A stretch of DNA of 5,296 nucleotides from an uncultured Mycoplasmatota bacterium (GTDB lineage: Bacteria; Bacillota_I; Bacilli_A; RF39; UBA660). The notes under the pieces were generated by a model, which did not search any database, was not told where the DNA came from, and worked only from the letters and a program-made list of their open reading frames with translations. This document shows, in pieces, positions 1 to 5,296 of this stretch; position 1 is the first letter of the stretch, and each line of letters begins with the position of its first letter. The translations under genes and the position numbers were made by a program. The stretch covers positions 1 to 5,296 of the forward strand of contig CANRVM010000077.1 in the NCBI GenBank assembly GCA_947643295.1, given 5' to 3'.

Positions 1-275
1 CTTCTGAACACCAACAGGATTATGCCGAACAAGTAACAAAAATATTAAAGGAAAATGGTATTCGCGTGGAACTTGATGATCGTAATGAAAAATTAGGTTA
101 CCGTCTAAGAGAGGCCCAACAACAAAAGATAAAGTATACTTTAATTCTTGGTGATAAGGAAAAAGAACAAAGAAAAATCAGTTATCGAATTCATGGAACA
201 CAAGAAACTGTTACAATGGAGATAGAAGAGTTCATGGACTTATTAAGAAAAGAAATAGAAGAAAAAAAAGGATAG
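1..275 (+). CDS. thrS: Threonyl-tRNA synthetase, C-terminal fragment (5' end outside window)
   Basis: Only the last 90 residues are visible; codons are complete from base 3 and the stop is TAG at 273-275. ThrRS charges tRNA-Thr with threonine in the cytoplasm. The fragment corresponds to the class IIa anticodon-binding domain. It contains the stretch VELDDRNEKLGYRLREAQQQ followed by a K-Y-T-L-I-L-G-D-K-E strand, which lines up with the E. coli ThrRS segment containing RNEKIGFKIRE and the later GDKE. The end also fits: a strand with S-Y-R, then an acidic helix (EEFMDLLRKEIEE) and a short Lys-rich tail. A start at the GTG at 66 is not real, because the frame is open back to the window edge and the preceding residues (SEHQQDYAEQVTKILKENGI) belong to the same domain. 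ProRS and GlyRS share this fold, but the RNEK-G-RE signature favours ThrRS. The next gene follows after 27 bases with no terminator, so read-through is likely. Confidence 0.93.
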   Translation, partial: SEHQQDYAEQVTKILKENGIRVELDDRNEKLGYRLREAQQQKIKYTLILGDKEKEQRKISYRIHGTQETVTMEIEEFMDLLRKEIEEKKG

Positions 276-290
276 CATATTAGATAACAA

Positions 291-295
291 AGGAG
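291..295 (+). promoter_or_regulatory. Ribosome binding site that decides the TPR gene start
   Basis: AGGAG lies 7 bases before the ATG at 303 but only 1 base before the in-frame ATG at 297. Normal Shine-Dalgarno spacing therefore favours 303 as the start, two codons shorter than the longest reading frame. Confidence 0.75.
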
Positions 296-302
296 AATGG
301 AA

Positions 303-1847
303 ATGAAAAAACATAAGATTAACTATGATTTCAAAAAAATTCAGAGTATATACTATTTACTAAATAAAGGGAAGTTAACGATTGCACTTCAGGAAATAAG
401 AAATTATATAAAGATTTATCCAACAGATGATTTAGGATTGTTAACTTATGCAGATTGCATATTAAAAATGATAGATAAAAAGATAGCTGCTACTAGTAAT
501 TATCAAGAAATAGAAGAGATATGTTTACAAGTAATTAACAAAGAGTCAAAATTTAAAGGTAGTGCCTACGAGCTGTTAGGAAGACTTAGGGTAAAACAAA
601 AAAATAGGATAGAAGCGGAAGCTTTTTATAAGAAGGCACTTGCTTTGGGAAATCTTAGGGTAAAAAACTCTCTTATTAGGGTTTTACTTACGAATCAAAA
701 AAATCAAGAAGTACTTGATTTGATAGATAGTATAGATGGTAATGATAATCTTTTACTTAAGGCTTCTGCACTGTATCATTTAAATCGATATGAGGAGGGA
801 CTAAATGTTATTAACCAAATGGAATCTTCTATCCTTTCAAAAGAAGTTTCCATTTACTACTATATTAGAATAAAAGCGAAGCTTTTTATGGCACTTGATA
901 GAAATGAGGAAGCACAACAGATGTTAGAAGCTTATGTTAAACAAAGTTCGATATATAATAAAAATTATTGTTTGTTAGTAGATTGCTATTTAAAACAGGG
1001 AAGAGTAAAAGAAGCCTATTTATTAGGTATGGACATTATGGAAAATGCAGAGGATAATATAGAATTATACGCAAGCTCTTCCTTGGGTGACATTTACAGA
1101 GAATTAGGAGATTTTCGAAAAGCAAAGAAAGCATACTTAAAAGCAATAGAACCAAATAATAGTGAAGAAAAGATTTATAATGCTTACGTTTCGTTAGGAG
1201 AACTATCTTTAATCGAAGAAGATTACGAACAGTCAAGAAGATATTTTCAAAAGTTAGATAATATAAGTAGAAAAACTATCTTTTTGGCTCTTGTTGAGTT
1301 AAAACTTAATCATGTTAGCAAGGCTTATAAAATGTTAAGTAAAATAGATGATCGTAGTATACCAATTGATGTACAGAATCTTTATCATCAAACAAAAATG
1401 ATTGCAACGAAAAAGATGGGGAAGGAAGTAGTTGGAGAGGATTATTTTTCCAAACAGTTATCATACTATAGTAAGCGTTCAGCAGTAAAACACATTGAGC
1501 AATGCCATAGAAAAGCAAACCAAATTGCTTTCTTTGACCAAGGAATTCCTATCTATTCTGCACTTAATTTTGTACCTAAACTATTAGTAGAATCTGGAAT
1601 CAGGATAGAAAATAGAGCAGTAGAAAAGTATCTCGTTCCCTATAAGAATATAGGATATTGCAATGGAAAACTTGTAAATTATGTAAAAGTGGTTTTACTA
1701 CCAGATACTAAGGAAATATTAACGATGTATCCAGTGGATTATATGACAGAGGAGGAGCTCCAAAAAAGGAATACTCCAGCCTTTCAAAAGAAGAAAGAGA
1801 AATCACAAATTAATAAATTTAATGCAAAGTATGGACAAAAAGGATAA
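303..1847 (+). CDS. Cytoplasmic TPR-repeat protein with an uncharacterised C-terminal domain
   Basis: The protein has 514 residues from ATG 303 (516 from ATG 297, which sits too close to the AGGAG). No signal peptide or membrane segment is seen. Residues about 10-360 are helical hairpins with TPR-type spacing. The clearest repeats are the ones containing YELLGRLRVKQKNRIEAEAFYKKAL, ALYHLNRYEEGLNVI and SLGDIYRELGDFRKAKKAYLKAIE, and the next one containing SLGELSLIEEDYEQSRRYFQKL. TPR arrays are protein-binding scaffolds. Residues about 385-480 are not TPR-like. They start with YSKRSAVKHIEQCH (H397, H402), continue through VEKYLVPYKNIGY, and end with two likely strands, VNYVKVVLLPDTKEILTMYP. The last 30 residues are Lys/Gln-rich and probably disordered. 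I do not recognise the family and give no function. The gene follows thrS closely, is probably read with it, and is separated from mraZ by probable terminators. Base composition matches its neighbours, so nothing suggests recent transfer. Confidence 0.85.
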   Translation: MKKHKINYDFKKIQSIYYLLNKGKLTIALQEIRNYIKIYPTDDLGLLTYADCILKMIDKKIAATSNYQEIEEICLQVINKESKFKGSAYELLGRLRVKQKNRIEAEAFYKKALALGNLRVKNSLIRVLLTNQKNQEVLDLIDSIDGNDNLLLKASALYHLNRYEEGLNVINQMESSILSKEVSIYYYIRIKAKLFMALDRNEEAQQMLEAYVKQSSIYNKNYCLLVDCYLKQGRVKEAYLLGMDIMENAEDNIELYASSSLGDIYRELGDFRKAKKAYLKAIEPNNSEEKIYNAYVSLGELSLIEEDYEQSRRYFQKLDNISRKTIFLALVELKLNHVSKAYKMLSKIDDRSIPIDVQNLYHQTKMIATKKMGKEVVGEDYFSKQLSYYSKRSAVKHIEQCHRKANQIAFFDQGIPIYSALNFVPKLLVESGIRIENRAVEKYLVPYKNIGYCNGKLVNYVKVVLLPDTKEILTMYPVDYMTEEELQKRNTPAFQKKKEKSQINKFNAKYGQKG

Positions 1848-1862
1848 TCTAAGTCCTTTTTT
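1837..1862 (+). terminator. Weak hairpin over the TPR gene stop codon
   Basis: AAAAAGGA (1837-1844) pairs perfectly with TCCTTTTT (1854-1861) around a 9-base loop that contains the TAA stop. The right arm is itself the T run, as in bidirectional A/T-flanked terminators. The stem has only two G-C pairs, so it is weak. It may act as a terminator or as a 3' end structure, and ribosomes reaching the stop would melt it. Confidence 0.4.
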
Positions 1863-1881
1863 GCTGAAAAAACATTGCACT

Positions 1882-1956
1882 TTTTGTAAACAATGTGTAA
1901 AGTATGAATTAAAGTTATTTCTTTCGTGATAACTTTTTTTGTTTTTGTTTACAAAA
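1882..1956. repeat. 12-bp perfect inverted repeat of two TTGTNNACAA dyads
   Basis: TTTTGTAAACAA at 1882-1893 is the exact reverse complement of TTGTTTACAAAA at 1945-1956. Each copy is itself an imperfect palindrome, TTGT-2-ACAA, and the right copy extends to TTTTGT-TT-ACAAAA at 1943-1956. The dyad centres are about 61 bp apart and flank the hairpin at 1911-1936. Two readings are possible: paired binding sites for a dimeric regulator, since the right copy overlaps the candidate -35 box of the mraZ promoter, or a long stem in read-through RNA. Chance is not excluded in such AT-rich DNA. Confidence 0.5.
1911..1946 (+). terminator. Probable intrinsic terminator between the TPR gene and mraZ
   Basis: AAAGTTAT (1911-1918) and ATAACTTT (1929-1936) are perfect reverse complements around a 10-base loop. 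The right arm runs into TTTTGTTTTT (1937-1946). Hairpin plus T tract is the intrinsic terminator layout on the + strand. It lies upstream of the candidate mraZ promoter, so it would insulate the dcw operon from thrS/TPR read-through. The stem has only one G-C pair, so efficiency is uncertain. Confidence 0.5.
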
Positions 1957-1976
1957 TCTCATAAATATAGTAGTAT
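1948..1976 (+). promoter_or_regulatory. Candidate sigma-70/SigA-type promoter of the mraZ operon
   Basis: TTTACA (1948-1953, 5 of 6 to TTGACA) is followed by a 17-base spacer and TAGTAT (1971-1976, 4 of 6 to TATAAT). TATAGT at 1966-1971 is closer to consensus but has no correctly spaced -35 box. The start of transcription would fall near 1983, just before the AGTGG boxes, giving a leader of about 37 bases. The position between a terminator and the first gene of the cluster is what would be expected. The exact -10 is uncertain. Confidence 0.5.
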
Positions 1977-1984
1977 ATATTTGA

Positions 1985-2013
1985 ATAGTGGTGATAAGTG
2001 GTAGAAAGTGGGG
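1985..2013 (+). promoter_or_regulatory. MraZ operator: three AGTGG direct repeats at 10-bp period
   Basis: AGTGG occurs at 1987-1991, 1997-2001 and 2007-2011. Each box is preceded by A/T-rich bases (AAT, ATA, GAA), and the third is followed by GGG. The spacing is exactly 10 bp, one helical turn, so all boxes face the same side of the DNA. This matches the published MraZ operators: TGGGN repeats with 5-bp spacers in E. coli and AAAGTG-type repeats in Mollicutes. The boxes lie between the candidate -10 and the mraZ ATG, which fits repression of the operon by its own first product. The third box overlaps the purine run GGGGGA (2010-2015) that probably serves as the mraZ ribosome binding site. 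Confidence 0.82.
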
Positions 2014-2019
2014 GATTTT

Positions 2020-2457
2020 ATGTTCATGGGTGAATATCATCATAATATGGATGATAAAAACAGAGTGATTGTCCCTTCTAAATTCCGTGAGAAGTTAGGG
2101 GAAACTTTCGTTATTACTCGTGGGCTTGAAAATTGCCTATTTGTTTATTCTACAGAAGATTGGGAAAGAATTGTAAAAAAATTAGAATCTTTACCTTTTA
2201 CGAGGAAGGATGCTAGAAAATTTATGAGATTTTTCTTATCAGGTGCCACTAATTTAGAATTTGATAAGCAAGGAAGAATTACCATCTCTTCTCCCTTACT
2301 TTCTCAAGCAAATATAAATAACGAGTGTGTGATTATTGGAGTGGGAGAAAGAGTGGAGATTTGGGGACTAGAAGAATGGGAAAAATTCTTTGATGATTCC
2401 AAAGAAGATATTTCGGATATTGCCGAAAACTTATTTGATGAAAGCGTTGTGATGTAA
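2020..2457 (+). CDS. mraZ: Transcriptional regulator MraZ
   Basis: The protein has 145 residues, the usual MraZ length. MraZ is a ring-forming DNA-binding protein that represses its own division/cell-wall operon through tandem TGGG-type boxes. It consists of two SpoVT/AbrB-like halves. The first has MFMGEYHHNMDDKNRVIVPSKFRE with the family DxxxR motif at D11-R15; the second has F-D-K-Q-G-R with DxxxR at D82-R86. The segment from VIIGVGERVEIW to EEWEKF near residues 104-123 is also typical. I chose ATG 2020 because the family begins MF(M)GEY and GGGGGA sits 4 bases upstream. An in-frame GTG at 2008 would lie inside the operator and has no ribosome binding site. It is the first gene of the cluster, directly behind its three-box operator. 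Its stop codon abuts the rsmH start. Confidence 0.96.
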   Translation: MFMGEYHHNMDDKNRVIVPSKFREKLGETFVITRGLENCLFVYSTEDWERIVKKLESLPFTRKDARKFMRFFLSGATNLEFDKQGRITISSPLLSQANINNECVIIGVGERVEIWGLEEWEKFFDDSKEDISDIAENLFDESVVM

Positions 2458-3378
2458 ATGCACACTAGTGTTTTATTAGAAGAAGCTATTAAGTACTTAA
2501 ATTTAAAGGAGGATAGCGTTGTTGTAGATGCAACACTTGGATATGGTGGACATAGTAGTGAGATACTAAAAAGAATAAAAAGGGGTCGACTATTCTGCTT
2601 TGATCAAGATAGAGATGCTATTTCTTATAGTGAGAAAAGATTAAACAATATTGGAAATCATTATCAAATTATTAAGTCTAATTTTGTTCATATGAAAGAA
2701 AAGTTAGAAGAGTTAGGCATTTCAAAAATAGACGGAGTTTTATTTGACCTTGGAGTATCTTCTCCACAACTCGATCAGAAAGAGCGTGGATTTAGTTATC
2801 ATCAGAATGCCATCCTTGATATGAGAATGGATCAAGAAGGAATGTTATCTGCGTTTGATGTTATTAATACTTATGACAAAAAAGAATTAGAAAGAATTTT
2901 TAGAGAATATGGAGAAAGTAAGTTTGCTAGTAATATTGCCAAAAAAATAGTAGAGTATAGAGAAATAAAACCAATCGAATTCACCCTAGAGTTAGTAGAA
3001 ATTATTAAGACAGCAGTACCTATGAAATATCGACTTCAAAAACATCCAGCAAAACAGATATTTCAGGCAATAAGAATAGAAGTAAATCACGAACTAGATG
3101 TAATAGAACCATCGATTATGTCTTCTTTAGAAATGTTAAATATTGGTGGAAGAGTAGTGGCAATTACTTTTCATTCATTAGAAGATAAATTAGTAAAAAA
3201 GATATTTAAAAAAATGACGGAGATAGATCCGAAATTAAAAGGAATGCCTAATATTTCGGAAGAATTACTACCAGATTACCAATTAGTAGTGAATAAAATA
3301 CTTCCAAAGAAGGAAGAAATGGAAAGAAATAAGAGAGCAAGAAGTGCAACACTTCGAGTGATAGAAAGAATAAAATAG
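2458..3378 (+). CDS. rsmH: 16S rRNA (cytosine(1402)-N4)-methyltransferase RsmH
   Basis: RsmH (MraW) uses S-adenosylmethionine to N4-methylate C1402 (E. coli numbering) in the 16S rRNA decoding centre. The 306 residues match the usual length of about 310. Visible motifs in order: HTSVLLEEAI at residues 2-11, SAM-binding VDATLGYGGHS at 23-33, FDQDRDA at 48-54, FDLGVSSPQLD at 96-106, RGFSYHQNAILDMRMD at 110-125, FQAIRIEVNHEL at 202-213, TFHSLEDKLVK at 237-247, and the basic end RNKRARSATLR. All key segments are intact. The ATG follows the mraZ TAA with no gap and in the same frame, and no clear Shine-Dalgarno sequence precedes it, so translation probably depends on ribosomes finishing mraZ. No other start is possible, since the stop lies directly upstream. 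The ftsL ribosome binding site overlaps this gene's TAG stop. Confidence 0.97.
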   Translation: MHTSVLLEEAIKYLNLKEDSVVVDATLGYGGHSSEILKRIKRGRLFCFDQDRDAISYSEKRLNNIGNHYQIIKSNFVHMKEKLEELGISKIDGVLFDLGVSSPQLDQKERGFSYHQNAILDMRMDQEGMLSAFDVINTYDKKELERIFREYGESKFASNIAKKIVEYREIKPIEFTLELVEIIKTAVPMKYRLQKHPAKQIFQAIRIEVNHELDVIEPSIMSSLEMLNIGGRVVAITFHSLEDKLVKKIFKKMTEIDPKLKGMPNISEELLPDYQLVVNKILPKKEEMERNKRARSATLRVIERIK

Positions 3379-3383
3379 GAGGG
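3377..3383 (+). promoter_or_regulatory. Strong ribosome binding site for ftsL overlapping the rsmH stop
   Basis: AGGAGGG overlaps the last two bases of the rsmH TAG and ends 4 bases before the ATG at 3388. It is the best Shine-Dalgarno match in the window. ftsL is therefore likely translated well on its own while remaining transcriptionally tied to rsmH. Confidence 0.8.
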
Positions 3384-3387
3384 AATT

Positions 3388-3693
3388 ATGAAGAAAACAA
3401 AGGTAAAGAAACAATTAAAGATGACAAAATTTGAAAGATTTGTATATACTTTAGCAGTGTTTTTATTACTAGCTTCTCCCATATCAATTGTGTTTTCAAA
3501 AGCAACACTAGCCAAAGTAAACTTTGAGGTTGAACAACAAAAAAGACAAATAGAAAAGCAGAAAAAGACAAATGAAGGTCTTTCTATGACGATTGATGAA
3601 CTAGCTTCACTAACTAAAATCCAAGAGGTTGCGAAACAACAAGGATTGAGTTATAATAATAATAACATTAAAACTATAACAGAAGATAAATAA
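3388..3693 (+). CDS. ftsL: Cell division protein FtsL
   Basis: This is a 101-residue bitopic membrane protein. FtsL forms a complex with DivIC/FtsB and DivIB/FtsQ and helps activate the septal synthase FtsW with its partner class B PBP. The N-terminus is short and strongly basic (seven Lys in residues 1-14). One membrane segment spans about residues 18-37 (FVYTLAVFLLLASPISIVF). The extracellular part, about 40-85, is rich in E, Q and K with hydrophobic residues at heptad-like spacing (L41, V44, V48, I55, L65, I69, L72), as expected for the FtsL coiled coil. It ends with KIQEVAKQQGLSYNNNNIKTI, which resembles the helix-then-strand end of Firmicute FtsL. Sequence conservation in this family is low, so the call rests on topology, size and position between rsmH and the class B PBP, which is the standard dcw slot. 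DivIC/FtsB has similar topology but is not normally found here. Confidence 0.88.
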   Translation: MKKTKVKKQLKMTKFERFVYTLAVFLLLASPISIVFSKATLAKVNFEVEQQKRQIEKQKKTNEGLSMTIDELASLTKIQEVAKQQGLSYNNNNIKTITEDK

Positions 3694-3709
3694 TGGGACG
3701 TGATAGAGG

Positions 3710-5296
3710 ATGAAAAAGAGAAAAAGGAAGACTCGTAATGATGTAAAATACAGTAAATTAGTAATTCTTGCTTCTCTTTTTTTATTTGGCACTATGATTG
3801 TACGAGTTTTACAACTTTCTACTTCAAAAGAAATAGATGGTGTTAATTTACAGAAACTAGCGTCTCAAAGAACTTCCAAAACAGATATACTAGAAGCAAA
3901 AAGAGGAACCATTTATTCTAGTGATAAAGAAGCTTTAGCTTTAAACGTTGCTTCTTATAAATTAATCGCTTATTTGGATCCAAAAAGAACTGAAAAAAAA
4001 GAAAACCCTCAGCATGTAATAGATAAAGAAAAAACTGCAACAGAACTTGCAAATATTTTAAAAACCACAAAAGAAGACCTACTACCATATTTAAATAAAG
4101 AAGGAGTTTATCAAACAGAATTTGGAAAATTTGGCAAGGGAATTTCCGAGTTAGAGAAAAAGCAAATAGAGGACTTAAAGCTTCCAGGAATTGATTTTAT
4201 TGAAAATTATAAAAGGTATTATCCGAAAGGACAATTTCTATCTTACACACTAGGTTATGCAAAAAGTAGTGATGATTCTTCTAATAGTATTAAAGGAGAA
4301 ATGGGAATTGAGCAATATTATGATAAGATATTAAAAGGAAAAAATGGATATATTACGTATCAAAAAGATTTACATGGTTACAGAATAGCAAATACTAAAG
4401 AAGTAAGAGAAGAAGCAGTAGAAGGAAAGGATATTTACTTAACAATTGATAGTAATGTTCAGTTCTTTATTGAACAAGCTCTTAGTAAATCTAAAGAAGA
4501 ATTTGGCTACGAATGGTTTACAATGGTAATAGCTGATGCAAAAACAGGAGCTATTTTAGGAATGGGTACTTATCCAAGTTTTGATCCTAATTTACGTAAT
4601 ATGACGAATTATCTAGATCTTACAGTAGCATCTGCCTATGAACCAGGTTCTACCATGAAAACATATACTTATATGGCAGCTATGGAAAATGGAGTTTATA
4701 ATGGAGCTGAAACTTATCCATCAGGAACTTATGAAACAAGTGATAAAACGGTAATTGGTGATTGGAATCGTAATGGTTGGGGAGTAATCTCTTATGATAA
4801 AGGATATGCTTTATCTAGTAATGTAGGAGTTATTCATCTCATTAATCGTCATATGAACTCTGCTATGTTAAGACAATACTTTAGAAAACTAGGGTTTGGA
4901 ATGAAAACAGGAATCTCCTTACCAAATGAAGTTTCTGGTACAATTAATTTTAAATATGAAACTGAAATCTACAACGCAGGATTTGGACAAGGTATTACAA
5001 CAACTCCAATGCAAAATATACAGGCACTAACACCACTTACTAATGATGGTATCCTTATATCTCCTTATTTAGTAGAAAAAATTGTGAATCCTACAACTGA
5101 TGAAGTTGTTTTTCAAGGAAAAAGAGATGAAATTGAACGAGTTGCTTCTACTACTACTGTTCAAAAAATGATCTCACTAATGGATGATACAGTCAATGGA
5201 ATAGGAAATACAGGTAGTGGATACCGATTAGAGAGTGGAGAATTAATAGGAAAAACAGGTACTGCTCAAATAGCCGATGAAAAGGGTCGAGGATAT
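3710..5296 (+). CDS. ftsI: Septal class B penicillin-binding protein, PBP2x/FtsI-like (3' end outside window)
   Basis: 529 residues are visible with no stop. The enzyme is a peptidoglycan D,D-transpeptidase that cross-links septal wall outside the membrane and works with FtsW. Residues 1-16 are basic and cytoplasmic (KKRKRKTR), and residues 17-36 form the membrane anchor. The class B N-terminal domain follows, with its conserved R65-G66-T-I-Y and G196-E-M-G-I-E-Q at 196-202. The transpeptidase domain starts near 270 (VIADAKTGAILGMGTYPSFDPN). All three catalytic motifs are present: STMK with nucleophile S314 and K317, SSN at 369-371, and KTG at 515-517. STMK and SSN are identical to those of pneumococcal PBP2x, with similar spacing. 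The missing end would show whether PASTA domains are present. The ATG at 3710 is the only plausible start, since an in-frame TAG lies at 3704-3706 and the next Met is inside the membrane segment. Its AGAGG abuts the ATG, so initiation may use GGGA (3695-3698) or coupling to ftsL 16 bases upstream. SpoVD is an alternative, but next to ftsL a vegetative division PBP is more likely. Confidence 0.95.
   Translation, partial: MKKRKRKTRNDVKYSKLVILASLFLFGTMIVRVLQLSTSKEIDGVNLQKLASQRTSKTDILEAKRGTIYSSDKEALALNVASYKLIAYLDPKRTEKKENPQHVIDKEKTATELANILKTTKEDLLPYLNKEGVYQTEFGKFGKGISELEKKQIEDLKLPGIDFIENYKRYYPKGQFLSYTLGYAKSSDDSSNSIKGEMGIEQYYDKILKGKNGYITYQKDLHGYRIANTKEVREEAVEGKDIYLTIDSNVQFFIEQALSKSKEEFGYEWFTMVIADAKTGAILGMGTYPSFDPNLRNMTNYLDLTVASAYEPGSTMKTYTYMAAMENGVYNGAETYPSGTYETSDKTVIGDWNRNGWGVISYDKGYALSSNVGVIHLINRHMNSAMLRQYFRKLGFGMKTGISLPNEVSGTINFKYETEIYNAGFGQGITTTPMQNIQALTPLTNDGILISPYLVEKIVNPTTDEVVFQGKRDEIERVASTTTVQKMISLMDDTVNGIGNTGSGYRLESGELIGKTGTAQIADEKGRGY

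Noticed and set aside
297..302. ATG 297 as the TPR gene start
   Set aside because: AGGAG is only 1 base away from it, whereas spacing to ATG 303 is 7 bases. The difference is two residues and does not affect function.
585..665. 12-bp direct repeat CTTAGGGTAAAA (585-596 and 654-665) inside the TPR gene
   Set aside because: Both copies encode LRVK in the same frame, 23 codons apart within the repeat region, so protein-level similarity or chance explains them better than a mobile or regulatory repeat.
1036..1518. Minus-strand reading frames inside the TPR gene
   Set aside because: They lie fully opposite a well-supported gene, have Leu/Tyr/Phe-rich compositions typical of reversed AT-rich coding DNA, and lack ribosome binding sites and recognisable domains.
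1872..1896. Hairpin ACATTG (1872-1877) with CAATGT (1891-1896)
   Set aside because: Only 6 bp with a 13-base loop and no T tract after it; it also competes with the stronger 12-bp repeat. Likely chance in AT-rich DNA.
1875..1903. Second promoter TTGCAC-17-TAAAGT upstream of mraZ
   Set aside because: Box matches are modest and transcription would begin about at the hairpin 1911-1936 with its T tract, so a productive mraZ transcript is unlikely. It is mentioned only in connection with the dyad pair.
2008..2019. Upstream GTG as the mraZ start, giving 149 residues
   Set aside because: The GTG lies inside the third AGTGG box with no upstream ribosome binding site, and the family begins at MF(M)GEY, which matches ATG 2020.
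3276..3792. Minus-strand reading frames over rsmH end, ftsL and PBP start, some looking like hydrophobic membrane proteins
   Set aside because: The hydrophobic stretches are the reverse complement of Lys/Glu-rich codons (AAA, GAA give TTT, TTC). They overlap conserved genes on the other strand.
1..5296. Mycoplasma-type genetic code (TGA as Trp)
   Set aside because: All Trp codons in mraZ and the PBP gene are TGG and no gene contains an in-frame TGA.

Overview
This is an AT-rich window, roughly 30% G+C by eye, with every gene on the + strand. It holds the 3' end of a threonyl-tRNA synthetase gene, a tetratricopeptide-repeat (TPR) protein gene, and the start of a dcw (division and cell wall) cluster in the order mraZ - rsmH - ftsL - class B penicillin-binding protein. 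The AGA-rich codon use, purine-rich Shine-Dalgarno sites, short intergenic gaps and the pneumococcus/Bacillus-like order mraZ-rsmH-ftsL-pbp point to a low-GC Firmicute, possibly one of the poorly cultured Bacilli lineages. All Trp codons seen are TGG and no gene has an in-frame TGA, so the Mycoplasma code is unlikely. The five visible stops are TAA or TAG. Species cannot be assigned from the sequence alone.

Layout. Positions 1-275 encode the last 90 residues of ThrRS (anticodon-binding domain). A 27-base gap with a good ribosome binding site leads to the TPR gene (303-1847), probably co-transcribed with thrS. The 172-base gap 1848-2019 is the only real intergenic region. It holds a weak hairpin over the TPR stop codon, an AT-rich hairpin followed by a T tract (probable terminator), a 12-bp perfect inverted repeat made of two TTGTNNACAA dyads, a candidate promoter, and three AGTGG boxes at exact 10-bp period just before mraZ. 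The boxes match the known operator layout of MraZ. From 2020 on, mraZ, rsmH, ftsL and the PBP gene are packed with gaps of 0, 9 and 16 bases and look like one operon. The PBP gene runs off the window end after its KTG motif.

How the genes work together. MraZ is expected to repress its own operon through the AGTGG boxes. RsmH methylates 16S rRNA. FtsL and the class B PBP act at the septum, where FtsL is part of the complex that activates septal peptidoglycan synthesis. The TPR protein is soluble by sequence. It carries a C-terminal domain after the repeats that I cannot name, and it is the least understood gene here. I found no CRISPR array, mobile element, tRNA or rRNA, and no clear new multi-gene system. 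The points most worth a second look are the mraZ upstream region and the TPR protein's C-terminal domain.
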